Of a DNA stretch of 64,000 nt, positions 33,049 through 44,004 are shown one piece after another (position 1 is the stretch's first letter; each line of letters opens with the position of its first letter). The stretch spans positions 11,168,001 to 11,232,000 of the forward strand of contig OZ021729.1 of the NCBI GenBank assembly GCA_963978545.1, read 5' to 3'. Position numbers and translations under genes: made by a program. Source of the DNA: Linyphia triangularis. Lineage: Eukaryota; Arthropoda; Arachnida; Araneae; Linyphiidae. The notes below the pieces were generated by a model. That model searched no databases. It was not told where the DNA came from and saw nothing but the letters and a program-made list of their open reading frames with translations.

Positions 33049-33402
33049 TGCTTGGCGTCCACAATCGCTGAGCAGAGTAGAGAAGAGTGGATTAGATTAG
33101 AGCCGATTACTGGATTAGATTAGAACCGATTACTGGATTAGATTAGAGCCGATTACTGGATTAGATTAGAGCCGATTACTGGATTAGATTAGAGCCGATT
33201 ACTGGATTAGATTAGAGCCAATTACTGGATTAGATTAGAGCCAATTACTGGATTAGATTAGAGCCAATTACTGGATTAGATTAGAACCAATGGTTAACTT
33301 CCATTGTAGCAAGAGGCTCGTGCTACAGTAGACGTTGGCAGCCTTGTAATTGGCAATAGCCCACTCCGTTCTGCTCTGTTCAACAATAGTGGACGCCAAG
33401 CT
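33049..33402. repeat. Inverted repeat enclosing a 23-bp minisatellite
   Basis: gcttggcgtccacaatcgct, then agagaagagtgg, at 33051-33090 is mirrored at 33362-33402 (ccactccgttctgctctg, agtggacgccaagc). The minisatellite lies between the arms. Confidence 0.85.
33089..33290. repeat. 23-bp minisatellite, about 9 units
   Basis: The unit ggattagattagagccgatt plus act repeats at 33089, 33112, 33135 and so on at an exact 23-base spacing. Early units read gccgatt and late ones gccaatt, with aaccgatt or aaccaat in the second and last units, so variants are spatially clustered. Confidence 0.96.
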
Positions 33403-33404
33403 TT

Positions 33405-33925
33405 AGATTTTGAACTGGAGGCCCCGACTGGTCTCTCATCAGGAGGTTCGACCAGCCGAAAACCTCCAGGAGGCGTTTCTGAAAGAGTGCTGCTCCAAAA
33501 GACACGAAATGTCACTCTTGAATCCCGAAGCCTCCAACCAAAACAATGAGAAAACAGAAATTACATTACAAAAAGTATACAATGCATTGAAATAATAAAA
33601 AAATAATCCCTACAACTTATCCCTTTGAAGAACACCCGATAGACCCATATAAAATTGTTTTTGTTTATAACACATCCAAAAAGTGTTCCGTAGAGAAAAC
33701 ACCATCCCGCAGATAAATATAAATTTTCTAAAAATACAATTTCAATGTATTGTATACTTTTGTAATGTAATTTCTGTTTTCTCATTGTTTTGGTTGGAGG
33801 AGTCGGGATTCAAGAGTGACATTTCGTGTCTTTTGGAGCCGGTCTTTCAGAAACGCCCCCTGGAGAGGTTTCGGCTGGTCGAACCCCCTGATGAGAGACC
33901 AGCCGGGGACTCCAGTTCAATATCT
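33405..33925. mobile_element. Long inverted repeat with 190-bp arms
   Basis: The left arm (33405-33597) runs gaactggaggccccgactgg, ctctcatcaggaggttcgac, ccaaaagacacgaaatgtca, aaacaatgagaaaacagaaa to gtatacaatgcattgaaat. The right arm (33728-33925) is its near-perfect inverse. The spacer is about 130 bases. Plus-strand and minus-strand open frames inside are mirror images of each other. It looks like a MITE or foldback; TSD not resolved. A transcript would fold into a long hairpin. Confidence 0.9.
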
Positions 33926-34700
33926 AATTCTAATTCATGCTTGTACTGGTTATAAAAAGTTCTACGATTGTGCTGCTTTTGCGCCAATGTGAACTTGTAC
34001 TGTTTTTTTGCTATCTTTTTTGATGTTTTTAATATTGATTCTTATTTCTAATATTTTAAATTTGCTTTTATGAAAATATGAGTTATTCTTTGTATAAATG
34101 CCATAAGTTTGTTTATATCTTCATTATTTTATGAATTATTCAACGTCAGAATGTGTCAAACCTTTATAGACACCCTGTATATTTCTTTGCTGTACAAAAT
34201 TAATGAATGATGCGATAATTTGTGAAAAGTAGCACAAGAAAAGTTGAGTCGACACTTCCTTTGAGTGAGTATGCTCTCATCAACTTCTATTAATGGACGA
34301 AAAAATAAATGTCATCTGAATGTGATGCGTGATTTTAACATCTCCATCACATTTGAGCTCGTGACAATTTAATTCTTCTCGTTGCAACACCAGCAGCATC
34401 ATTAATCGAGTAGACTTCTTTTCCTAGCTTAAAAGGTTATTCCTCACAACCCAAGATATTTCTCTTTACTTTGGGTGGTTTTAAATCTTCTTATGGTGAA
34501 ATGGTGATAATAGGGTCAGTACTAAAGTAATATATGTACTTACAAGAAGGTTAAGAAATCTACGAATACATGTGTTTTAATTTTGAGTACGCCGTGTGTA
34601 TTTTTTTATTTTTTGAAAAGTTAAATTGAAAATATTAACAAATCGAAATTACTCTACTCGTTTTACTCGAAATTACTCTACGTGTTTTATTCTAAAGTAC
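33926..34700. other. No recognisable feature
   Basis: AT-rich spacer. No repeats or coding frames recognised. Confidence 0.45.
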
Positions 34701-34705
34701 TCTAC

Positions 34706-34812
34706 CTATATATCACACATGCTCCCAGGGAGGTCCCTAGGGAGTCATTCGGAGTAATGGAAATGACTGGGGACTTCCTAGGAACATCCCTGGGTGGATG
34801 TGTGCTATATGA
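34706..34812. repeat. GC-rich palindrome, copy 1
   Basis: tatatcacacatgctcccag and ggaggtccctagg at the left mirror ttcctaggaacatccctggg and tggatgtgtgctatat at the right. The centre is around tcggagtaatgg. It could be a tiny MITE or a hairpin unit. Confidence 0.85.
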
Positions 34813-35048
34813 GTACCAACTTCAAACCCCCGGTTGATATTATTCCTCCTCAAAATAGGTGTTATTATTGTCCGAATTTAAAGCAAGATTAATTTCGAAA
34901 GTGATGATTTTTCGTATCCGTTCAAAAAAAAAATGCAATAGCTATATAAAAAAACTGCTCTTTAACTTGGTTCACAATGATTCTCAATTTATGTATCTAG
35001 CCTCAATCACCCTCAGTCCCCCTTCTACGATTTCACCATTACCATCGG

Positions 35049-35105
35049 TTGTGTTCTCCATTATCTGGATTAATTAAGATACTTTCAGAAAAGAACAAAG
35101 TTCAA
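35049..35105. other. Spacer between palindromes 1 and 2
   Basis: The roughly 300 bases between the first two palindromes (34813-35113) hold no feature I recognise; short frames here look like chance. Confidence 0.35.
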
Positions 35106-35113
35106 ATTGGTTT

Positions 35114-35224
35114 CTCATACAACACGTATCCTCCCAGGGTGGTCCTTAGAATGTCCCCAGTCATCCCCAGGACAACGAATGACTTCCCAGGTACCTCCTT
35201 GGGAGGATGTGTGTTATATGTGTG
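35114..35224. repeat. GC-rich palindrome, copy 2
   Basis: cgtatcctcccagggtggtc, gtccccagtcatccccagga, gaatgacttcccaggtacct and ccttgggaggatgtgtgtta repeat the arms and core of copies 1 and 3. Confidence 0.88.
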
Positions 35225-35239
35225 TATCTCAAGCACTGA

Positions 35240-35480
35240 TCTCTAATTACAACTTTTGGATAGTTCATGCTTTGGTATTGACTTGAGGCCGAAGAAGGCT
35301 GACAATCACCATACAGATCAATATTGGCAAATTTCCCCCGCACTAGTTAGAATATATTGGTAACCATAGGGGTAATATATTATGTAGGATAGATAGGGAA
35401 AAGTATTCAATTGGCTTCATCAGCTTGCAGAGTAAAAATTTCCTACAAGTTATCAACAAGTTTTAGTTAGAGGTCAGTGC
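35240..35480 (+). repeat. Repeat family R, local duplicate 1
   Basis: gttcatgctttggtattgac, ggccgaagaaggctgacaat, tggtaaccataggggtaata and aagtattcaattggcttcat recur in the same order at 35.82-36.04 kb, with a GC-rich palindrome and a SINE between them. It is a tandem-type local duplication with a spacing of about 550 bases. Confidence 0.9.
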
Positions 35481-35483
35481 TTC

Positions 35484-35600
35484 AGATATACACACATCCT
35501 CCCAGGGAGGTCCTTAGAATGTCCCCAGTCATCCCCGGGACTACGAATGACTTCCCAGGGACCTCCATGGAGGAAGCGTGCTATATGGGTATATCTGAAG
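35484..35600. repeat. GC-rich palindrome, copy 3
   Basis: cacacatcctcccagggagg and ccagggacctccatggagga are the arms. The inverted symmetry extends outward (agtgcttcagatata on the left, tatatctgaagcact on the right), giving arms of about 65 bases. This is the best-preserved of the three. Confidence 0.9.
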
Positions 35601-35626
35601 CACTGATCTCTAACTACAAACTTTTT

Positions 35627-35802
35627 CCGACCAAACGGTATAGTGGTTAGCGTGCTAGCTTCTAGACAGCGAGGTTGCGGGTTCGAGTCCCGTGTTAGGC
35701 ATTTGTATTTGTAAATGTATGTTGGCTTGTATAAGGACGAATGTTTCGGCTCATTATAGCCTTCGTGTTGCTGACGGCGCCAGATAATCTGAAAACAACA
35801 AA
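35627..35802 (+). mobile_element. SINE A copy 9
   Basis: The TSD is ctaactacaactttt after the copy; the upstream version has one extra A. The first two bases of the head are missing (ccgacc). Confidence 0.95.
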
Positions 35803-35814
35803 CTAACTACAACT

Positions 35815-36040
35815 TTTAGATTGTTCATGCTTTGTTATTGACTTGAGACCGAAGAAGGCTTAACAATCACTATACAGATCAATACTGGCAAATTTCACCC
35901 ACACTAGTCGGAATATATTGGTAACCATAGGGGCAATCTATTATGTAGATTAGATAGGTTAAAGTATTCAATTGGCTTTATCAGCTTGCAGAGTAAAAAT
36001 CCCAAAAGCTATCCACAAGTTTTAGTTAAGAGGTCAGTGA
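35815..36040 (+). repeat. Repeat family R, local duplicate 2
   Basis: Partner of 35240-35480. It differs by scattered substitutions, so the duplication is not recent. Confidence 0.9.
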
Positions 36041-37250
36041 TTTTAAGTATCATTCTTCGTAAGAGGGATGTGGGAAAAGGGGGAAGGGGATTTCGAAAGT
36101 TCAATTAACCGTAATCTTCCTCTTATTTCGAAGATCAAGCGAAGTAAATTTCATCAATATAGGAATAAAACTGTAGATTTCATAGTCATACACCTTAAAG
36201 GGTGGAAAAGAGGGAGGCGGAAGGTTTTTCAAAATTTGCATTGGCCAGTTACCTTTCACTTATTTCGAAGATCAAGTATGCACAATTTCATTAAAAAAAG
36301 TATTTAAAAAAAATCTGACATCTAATATAATAAAACACACATGCATAAGGAAACTTTTTATATATGTAGAAACGTTAACTTTATGTACATGTGTACACAA
36401 TTTTTTATACTATGTTTTCCGTAAAATCTCGTAACAATAGAATTTTTGTTCGATTTGGTATTAGTATCAATGTTGTACGTAAGCACATGCCTTTGATCTT
36501 TACCGTAACTATTAAAACCTAAAGGATAACACCGTAAGTAGACTTAAAATAATTTGGTTTAAGCTTAACGGCGCAAGGGCAACACGAGGGCTATACTGCT
36601 AAAATAATTTGATTTTCGAAGTAACACCAAGTTATTTAAAGTCTTGCATATCTTGTATATTAGACACTCCCGTGTTCCAAGAAAATAAATTAAAAAGCGA
36701 AATTATACATCCTCTTTTAAAAAAGCTTTGAGAAATTTTCCTGACTACTTATTTAAAGTTTTTGTAAGCTTGGAAATAGTTTTATTATTCAAAATTCTAC
36801 GAAGGAATAGAAGCATCTCGCATATTCTGCTATTCACTTGGTTCAAGGAAGAAAAATCGGGAATAAAATTCCGTTGAATTTAAATATGATTACTGATGCC
36901 AATTTGTAGATGCTTAGTTTTGTCTCGCATGTTGTTAAGTGCATGAAAAAGTGCTAGATGCTACTTTTTTTAGATTTAATAAGCGAAAAAAACTCTTTTT
37001 TTTTTACCCTTTTTTAGGTTGTTTTGTCACTGAGTGTGAAAGCATGTGTTTGAATATTTCAAAATAAAATGCAACTTCTGGAACTTAATCCAAGTTTCAT
37101 ACGCTTTTTATGCATATTGCATGCATAAGTATTCATAATTCGAGCAAAAGTTGTTTAGAATTCAAATGGAAAGTAAATAGAAACTAAATGTAATTAGGTA
37201 TATTAAAAACACATGTCTAGATATTACTAAGTATTTTGAATATTTTTTCT
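36041..37250. other. No gene; one retroposon-tail fragment
   Basis: AT-rich sequence. Around 36553-36600, aatttggtttaagcttaacg and gcgcaagggcaacacgaggg resemble the tail of the 18S-derived retroposons and of other SINE-like repeats. The 79-codon frame at 36068 has no known domain. Confidence 0.45.
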
Positions 37251-37253
37251 AGA

Positions 37254-38560
37254 TGTTTTTACTTTCAATTACCGAGATGGTTACATAGGGTAGTGGAAAT
37301 ATAGCATTCGGTAAAAAAAAAAATCGTTTTATTATTTTTTTGCATTTTTCTGCGTTTTGGAGCATCCTGATTTCAAAAAAGTGGTCCAGAAAAAATGTCT
37401 GCCTGTGAGTACGTAATCAGCATAGCTCCCGAAAAAATTATCTACGATGTTCAAATTTAGTGTACGGGTTGGTGGTGGCCATGGAAACTACCATAGAGAT
37501 TTTCGTCAAAATCGCGCTTGAAATCAAGAAAAAATCGTGTTTTTCAGCAATTGCTAAAAATAGGATGTAACGATTTTGATTAAAATTTCTCTGCAAATGC
37601 CACTTAAGGGGACTGTTAAGTCAAAAATAAAAATTCTTCAATTTTTGTCTAAATTTCATGACATTTTTTTGTGCAGTTCAATAGCAATTAGATGAAACAC
37701 AACCTAAAATTTCAAAAATTTATATTGATTTTTTTTTCAAGAAATTAAAATTTATTGAAAAATTTTGCGTTTTTTCTGTAATTTTAAAAACGCTCCTTGC
37801 GATTCAAATTTTTTGCAATCTGTCTCAATTTTTTTGTACAAGCTAATCGAATATATATTGACATAATTGTGCATGGACTTTTAATTTGACTCATTGGTAA
37901 ATTATTTAAAAGTAAAACTTTGGTACAACGGCGAAAAAATGTAAACTTTTTAAATAGAAGCATTACGAAAATTGCTGTAAAACAATAAAAAAATACCAGA
38001 TTCCAAATTCCATGCACAAAAGTGTTCAAAATAGTATAGTAAACAATATCTCCAAATTAAAAAAAAAATACATCAACTTTTGAATCGCAAGGAACAAATC
38101 GAATACCCTAAAAATCTTAAAATACACATGAAGAGAAAAATGCATTTTAAGAAATTGAAATACATACGATTTCTGATATGCGCGCTTACAAAAACTCAAA
38201 TAATTTTTTTTATATCTTCTCGGATCAGCAAAAGTAAGGTATGTACTGAAAGCTAGAATTGTAGGCTATATATTTCCACTAAAATATAAAAACAGAAAAT
38301 TTTGAAATTTTTGCGTTAACAGTCCCCTTAAGGTGTTCTGAACTTCCTCACCTCCGAAATGTCCGTAGAAATGCAATAAAAGTCTAAAAACTTGGAACAC
38401 GAGTGTCTTTAACACAGAGTTCTCTGCCCTTGAGCATCACCCATCGACGATTTGATTTTTCTGTTTCACGCACAAGAAAGTACAATGCAATGTCTATCGA
38501 ATAACATCGCCAATATCGTCATTTTAATGGGTTTTTTTTCCTTTTTTTTTTTAGTCGTGT
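37254..38560 (+). repeat. Repeat family F copy split by a TTAA element
   Basis: Family landmarks run from ctttcaattaccgagatggt to ctgcaaatgccacttaa (37607). They resume at ttaaggtgttctgaacttcc (38328) and continue to about 38560, where a second family F copy begins part-way through. Confidence 0.88.
37608..38327. mobile_element. TTAA-site element, 720 bp
   Basis: The ends GGGGACTGTTAA and TTAACAGTCCCC are perfect 12-base inverted repeats flanked by TTAA at 37604-37607 and 38328-38331. The uninterrupted site (cttaaggtgttct) is known from other family F copies. The interior is AT-rich without a transposase. Confidence 0.93.
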
Positions 38561-39087
38561 AGGTCGGTGAGGCCCAAGGACCTACCATTCATATTTTCGT
38601 CAAAATTGCGCCTGCGCATAAGGTAGCTGCCATTGAAAAAAAACATGTTTCTTAGTAATTACTGAAAAAACGGCTCTAAGATTTTGCTCAAAATTGCTGT
38701 GCTAATGTCTCTTGAGGTGTTCTAAACATCCCCATTACCGAAATTCCCTTAAAAATGTTCCAATGGCTTAAAAAGTTGAAAAACGAATGCCTTCAACAAG
38801 AGCTTTCTTTCCTTGAGCATACCTCATCAACAATCTTTTTTTCTTATCTCCTCAGTTTCACTTATAAGAAAGGAAAATATAAGAATTATCAAAAAGTATA
38901 TCGCCAAAATCAAAATTTTGGCAGTTTTTTTTTTCCTCTGAAAGACCCATACAAGAATTATGGCAAAAAGTATCACCAAAGTGGCAATTTTCGCTAAATG
39001 AATGATGAAAATATATAAACTGTAAATGACACAAATCCACGTCAGTAATATACTGTTATTGAAAGTTGTGCGATGCTTCACACGCCT
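38561..39087 (+). repeat. Repeat family F copy, 5'-truncated
   Basis: It starts near gcccaaggacctaccattca and runs to ttgaaagttgtgcgatgctt. It abuts the previous copy head to tail. Confidence 0.87.
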
Positions 39088-39555
39088 AGTTTTCTATCGC
39101 AGGCGTTTATTTCGAGATTTTCAGGCTTTCGTAAATCGTCAAGTTTTACTTCTCCGTCATTGGCGATATGAGTTTTGTAGTGTTGCCTGCATTTTCCCGA
39201 TAGTTTCCTATGTGTTGTCGACATTAGCACAATCGCTTTCGAGGTGTTGCCAGCACTTTCCCAATAGTTTCGTGGGACACCAACGTTACGCACCAAACGG
39301 CACAGTCTGCTCTGATACGCGAAATTGCAATCGTGCCTCACTGTTACTGTTGTAATAATTAGTTTTGTCAAAAAACTTATTTTGATTTAATTTAAAAAAA
39401 TATCCTTTGGATTTTAAAAATACCCCTTGGAAATATTTAATTGTCGAACACTGAGTATAGTCCTTTTATAGCTAATGCGCCAGAACATATTCAATCTGAA
39501 TTTTTTGGGAATATTGACTTCAGACAATGAATCTCTTTTCTATACTTCGGGACTA
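39088..39555. other. No recognisable feature
   Basis: Higher-GC stretch with open frames on both strands (39026-39355 plus, 39078-39371 minus). A local direct repeat, gttgcc(t/a)gcattttcccgatagttt-like, occurs twice near 39182 and 39246. No domain recognised. Confidence 0.4.
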
Positions 39556-39561
39556 CATTAC

Positions 39562-39642
39562 GCTGACCAAACGGTATAGTGGTTAGCGTGCTAGCTTCTA
39601 GACCACGAGGTTGCGGGTTCGAGTCCCGTGTAAGGCATGTAT
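39562..39642 (+). mobile_element. SINE A copy 10, 5' part
   Basis: Head and B box are intact (gctgaccaaacgg ... gtcccgtgtaaggcatgtat). An LTR inserted after the head. An imperfect TSD gactac(a/t)ttac flanks the whole SINE (39551 and about 40342). Confidence 0.93.
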
Positions 39643-40248
39643 TGTTGCGTGGATCTGTTCGAAAGACTTGAAGCCAAAGCAGATTAAAACTTGAAGAAAT
39701 TTATTCCGATATGTCTTCGCAGATTATTTTACAACTACAGAACTTCCCGTTCTAATAGACTCAATACAGATCTTTACACAACTATGGAGCACAAACAGCA
39801 CTTAAAAACTAGATACACAATTGCTATAATCGACGCAAAATACAATGCATTACAGCTCTCTGAATGCTCGTTGAGAGACAACTAACTCAACTCTCTATTG
39901 GCTTTATATAGGAAAGATTCCTTCGCGAATCTTCTAGAGATAGAAATTTGGAGAATTTTCCAGATCGCAGTCGAAAAGCCCTATTCAGGTAAATAGGACC
40001 GAAAATGTCGCCAAATCCTTAGCCATCTTGGCGAGATTGCCATTAACCATAATGTTAAATGGCTTTCTTGTCAAACTCGTTTTCCAGCATTATCTATGTA
40101 AAACTCGTTTTCAAGCATTAAGAGACTCATTGCAGGAAAGCGAAGTAAAGACAAACTCATGCACTGCCTTATGCGAAATGTACATAAACTTTTCTTTTTA
40201 TATAATTAATGCTACGAATTATTTACAAATATACAGAAATTCGTAACA
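39643..40248 (+). mobile_element. Solo LTR 1, Ty3/gypsy-type
   Basis: It starts TGTTGCGTGGATC and ends AAATTCGTAACA, with TG/CA termini and short inverted ends, and is flanked by a 4-base TSD, gtat. A TATA-like box ctttatatagg lies near 39901. It is 606 bp and contains no coding sequence, so it is what remains after recombination between the two LTRs of one element. The strand is set by the TATA-like box. Confidence 0.92.
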
Positions 40249-40338
40249 GTATGTTGGCTTGTCAAATGACGAATGTTTCGGCGCATTATTGCCCTCGTGT
40301 TGCTAACGGGGCCAGATAATCTGAAAGTAATCAACCAC
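40249..40338 (+). mobile_element. SINE A copy 10, 3' part
   Basis: Continuation: atgttggcttgtcaaatgac to gataatctgaaagtaatcaa. About 13 bases normally between head and body are missing at the LTR insertion point. Confidence 0.93.
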
Positions 40339-40485
40339 CGAGACTACTTTACTTCAACCTGGAGTATACGCTGTAGGATGCATCTTTCAGCGTAAACGTA
40401 TAATTCTGGATGAATCTTAACTTTTATAGAAATATTAATAATTTGCGCACATATTTTTGTATTAAACTTAAATATTGTTGCGTGG

Positions 40486-41210
40486 ATGGGTTTGAAAGAT
40501 TTGAAGCCAAAGCAGATCAAAACTTGCAGAAATTTATTCCGATATAACTCTTCGCAGATTCTCTTACAACTCCAGAACTTCTCGTTCTAGTAGACTCAAT
40601 ACAGCTCTTTTCACAACAATAGAGCACAAAACAGCAGTTAAAAACTTGACAACACAACAGCTAAAATCGCTGCAAAAGACAATGCAATATAGTTAACTTT
40701 CGGAACTCTCTGAATGCTCCCTGAGAGACAGCTAACTCAGTATTTCAACTCAGTAATTTCAGTCAACTAACGGACTCGACTAACTCCGTCGGTCTCTTGG
40801 CCGGCTTCTATAGGAAAGTTAAACCTTCGTGAAACTTCCAGAGATAGAAATTTGGAGGACTTTCCAGATCGTAGTCGAAAAGTCCTATACATGTACATGG
40901 GAACCGAAAATGTCTCCAAATGGTCGCCAAGTTTGGCGACATTTGGCGACAAAAATTAGTCGCCAAAACTGTCCCCAACTTGGATCTATCTCGCCAATTT
41001 GGCTAGATTGCCATTACCATAATGTTAAATGCCCTGTTCCTTGTAAAACTCGCTTCCCAGCGTTATATCTGCAAAACTCGTGATCAAGCATTAAGAGACA
41101 CATTGCAGGAAAACAAACTCTTGCACTGCCTTATGCGAAATGTACATAAATTGTATTTTTTTACATAATTAATGCAACGAAATATTTATAAATATACAGA
41201 AATTCGTAAC
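40486..41210 (+). mobile_element. Solo LTR 2, same family
   Basis: It shares termini and body with solo LTR 1 but has its own 4-base TSD (atat), so it is an independent insertion. It is 725 bp; the extra length includes segments around tttggcgacatttggcgaca and a duplicated tcaactcagt-type stretch. Confidence 0.93.
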
Positions 41211-41214
41211 AATA

Positions 41215-42465
41215 TATTTCGATGAAAAAAAATGAGTGTATTTAAGTTTAAAATTTTAATTAATATTTTACTTTTCTAACCATGGATACTATAAGAATTG
41301 TATCGAATCGGCCACACATCTTTCCATTCTGCCAATCAGGACGTAATAAAACCGGTTTACAAGTCGTTGTAACGTATTCATTGCTCTAAATTTAAGCCTG
41401 TCTGAATGCATAGCTGTAGCCATAGTTCAGAAGCAAAAAATATCACTCCGGATTTATTTTCCCAAAGCTCATCAAATCTAGCCAATCTTTTATTTCACCC
41501 CTTTTTCTTTCTCCCCAACGAAGAAGTCGATGCCGGAGATCAAGATATCTCCCGAGATGAAATAGACCGGCAAGACGTGACAAAATCCGGTTCACGAACT
41601 CCCACTTTCAAGGGGCGTAATTATCTCCCCAACCTCCCCCCCCCCCCAACGTACCCGGGTACCAACGAGTGTGCTCCTTAAAAGTGCAAAGGTGGAACAA
41701 AGGTCGGAAGGAATTTGTCTGCACAGCTGATTGCCCTAATCACAAAATTCACACGGAAAAGCAGATTATTTTGATCCCCGCCTCTGTTTGGGATTCCGTA
41801 AAGTCACGGAGCGGGGTAATTTTAAACGGGTCGGTGTTGGAAAATGCCCGTGAAATGGACCCCCCAGTTTTAAACGGGGTAAAGAGATGGTGAGAGTTCG
41901 GTTGACCAGTTCGTTGTCTCTTTCCAGTGTCGAAGGTGGTTTATTCGACCGCATTTTGATTGTGATTAACGATGGTTTTGTAATGGTTCTTCTCTTGTTG
42001 TTAAAGAATGTGGAGTTTGGTGCTCGTTTAAAATTGCGTCATGGTCTAAAAGTTGGCGTCCCTGGTCTAATGTCTGAGAGGTGGAATGTTCACTTAGTAA
42101 AAGGTTTCCGGATCGAACCATGCCTCGCGTTGTTGAAACCTTCGTTTTTAAAGCTCTAGTATACGTGACACTCTTTTTCGATTATTGGATTACCTGCAGT
42201 AGAGCTCTTTACGGATGCTCTATTATCAAAGATGCAAATATGACAGTCTGTCCTTGACGTATCTTTCAGAAAGAGATCCCTCATTAATTTAGATGTTGTA
42301 GTGTCATAAAGCAATATAGATATAATGTCGGCTTTGCTCGGATATATATTCCAGCTAAAATCGTACATTTCAATCTCGTTTGAATGGAAAGATATTCGTA
42401 ATTGAAACGTTTGCGATAGATAAATTTGAAATCATAAATAATTTAATATAACAATTTCCTAATTT
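41215..42465. other. Unique higher-GC sequence without an assigned gene
   Basis: 41.4-42.15 kb is less AT-rich than its surroundings and contains three overlapping plus-strand frames (91, 74 and 90 codons). None shows a known domain. One contains a C-rich Pro run. The repeated word ttttaaacgggg (41819 and 41869) is local. It may hold host regulatory or exon sequence, but I cannot support a gene. Confidence 0.4.
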
Positions 42466-42467
42466 TT

Positions 42468-42629
42468 ACTTTCAATTATCCATATGTAATACATAGGGTA
42501 ATGAAAGTATAGTATTCGGTGAAAAAAAAATGGTGGTTTTTTTTTTGCATTTATCCACATTTTGGAACACCCTGATGACCAATATTATAGTGTAAATGAA
42601 AGTACTGCTATGTTACACACTCCTATTTT
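42468..42629 (+). repeat. Repeat family F, internally deleted copy
   Basis: Both ends are present (ctttcaattatccatatgta hairpin start, cacactcctatttt end), but the middle 500 bases are missing. It is followed directly by a hAT MITE and then another family F copy. Confidence 0.88.
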
Positions 42630-43424
42630 CAGGGCCTGATTTACCATTAGGCCCACTAGGCCTGGGCCTAGGGACCCCCAAATTTTGAAAGTTTTCTGAA
42701 AAATTTAAATATAATGGTCTATTTATGGGAAGTACTGAACAAAAATAATAAAAAAATTTTAGTTACACATCCGCAATTCCATATTTTTTATAGTCACAGA
42801 GTTAAGTTAGATAGATTAACCTAATAAAACCTAATTAAGCAAATCTTTCCGGTTCAGCCAATCATATGCAACTTCTTCATATGTACACGGAGACAAAGGC
42901 TTTACGCCGCTGTTCTTCTCTCGCCTCTTGTAAAGAGATGTTCACCAACCAACCAACCATATGCAACTTCTTATATTATGAAATGAAAGGGTCTTTGTGA
43001 TTGGTTGGTTTGCAGGCTCTTCCGTGGACTTTTTGGCCCTCCTTTTTGGTGAGATCGTAGAAACAGTGGAAAGGTTACTTTGTATTATTTAGAATTATTG
43101 TTATAAAATTAAGTGATCTTTATTATTATATAATTTGTGGACCCTGTGGTAAAATGTAAGTTTAAAATACAGGAAAGTGTACTTTAAAATTAGTGTTCAT
43201 GGGGGGGTCTTGATTAATTCAAAAGTTTTGAGCAAATCAAGATCATACTAATTATAACAAAAAAATCGTGTGAAAGTAAACTATGAATTTTAATTGTAAA
43301 AAGTTAGTCTTAACGAATGTAGCTTGATCTGGTAATATTGTGACGTAAATAAATAAATATTTGCTATTGGGGCCCTTCTCTGAATGTTGGGCCTACAGTA
43401 AAAAAAATTCTAAATCAGGCCCTG
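42630..43424. mobile_element. hAT-type MITE, 795 bp
   Basis: The ends CAGGGCCTGATTTACCATTA and TCTAAATCAGGCCCTG are inverted. The 8-base TSD cctatttt lies at 42622-42629 and 43425-43432. The inner ends also mirror (aggcctgggcctaggg against ggggcccttc). No transposase. Confidence 0.93.
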
Positions 43425-43427
43425 CCT

Positions 43428-44004
43428 ATTTTTACTTTCAATGACCCATTTGTATACAAACGGTAATAAAAGTATAGGATTAGGTCCAAAAAAAAATAAA
43501 AAAAATCGCTTTTTTGCATTTCCCCACGTTTTGGAACATCGGGATTTCATAAGTGATCTAGAAAAAATGTATGTGTGGGTGTCTGTGTGTACGTGGTCAG
43601 CATAACTTTCGAACAAATTGATCTACGATGTTCAAATTTGGTGTGCGGGTTGGTGATGGCATAGGAACCTACCATTAAGGTTTTCGTCAAAATCGCTCAT
43701 GCGCATAAGGTAGTTGCCATTGAAAAAAATCATGTTTTCCAATTATTGTTAAACGGTCCTTGAGCTCCTTGTTTCAGTTATAAGAAAGGATCATATAAGA
43801 ATTATCGAAAATAATTTCGCCAGTATCATCATAATTTTTTTTTTAAAGACTTATATAGAAGGACTATCGCAAAAAAATATCGCCATACTAGCCACTTAGG
43901 CAAAATGAATCGATGAAAATACAAAAACGGCAAATGACACACATTCAAGTCATTATTATAGTTTAATTGAAAGTTGTGCGATGTTCTACACCCCTATTTT
44001 TATC
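43428..44004 (+). repeat. Repeat family F copy
   Basis: From ctttcaatgacccatttgta to gaaagttgtgcgatgttcta. Family order is kept, with a deletion after gttttccaattattgttaaa. Confidence 0.9.

Noticed and set aside
33089..33290. Second CRISPR-like pattern
   Set aside because: 23-base units abut directly, with no spacers.
39643..41210. One LTR retrotransposon with a short interior
   Set aside because: Each LTR has its own TSD, and the interval contains the end of a SINE rather than element-internal sequence.
41406..42159. Three overlapping frames in a GC-richer region as exons
   Set aside because: No known motifs and no consistent splice sites joining them.
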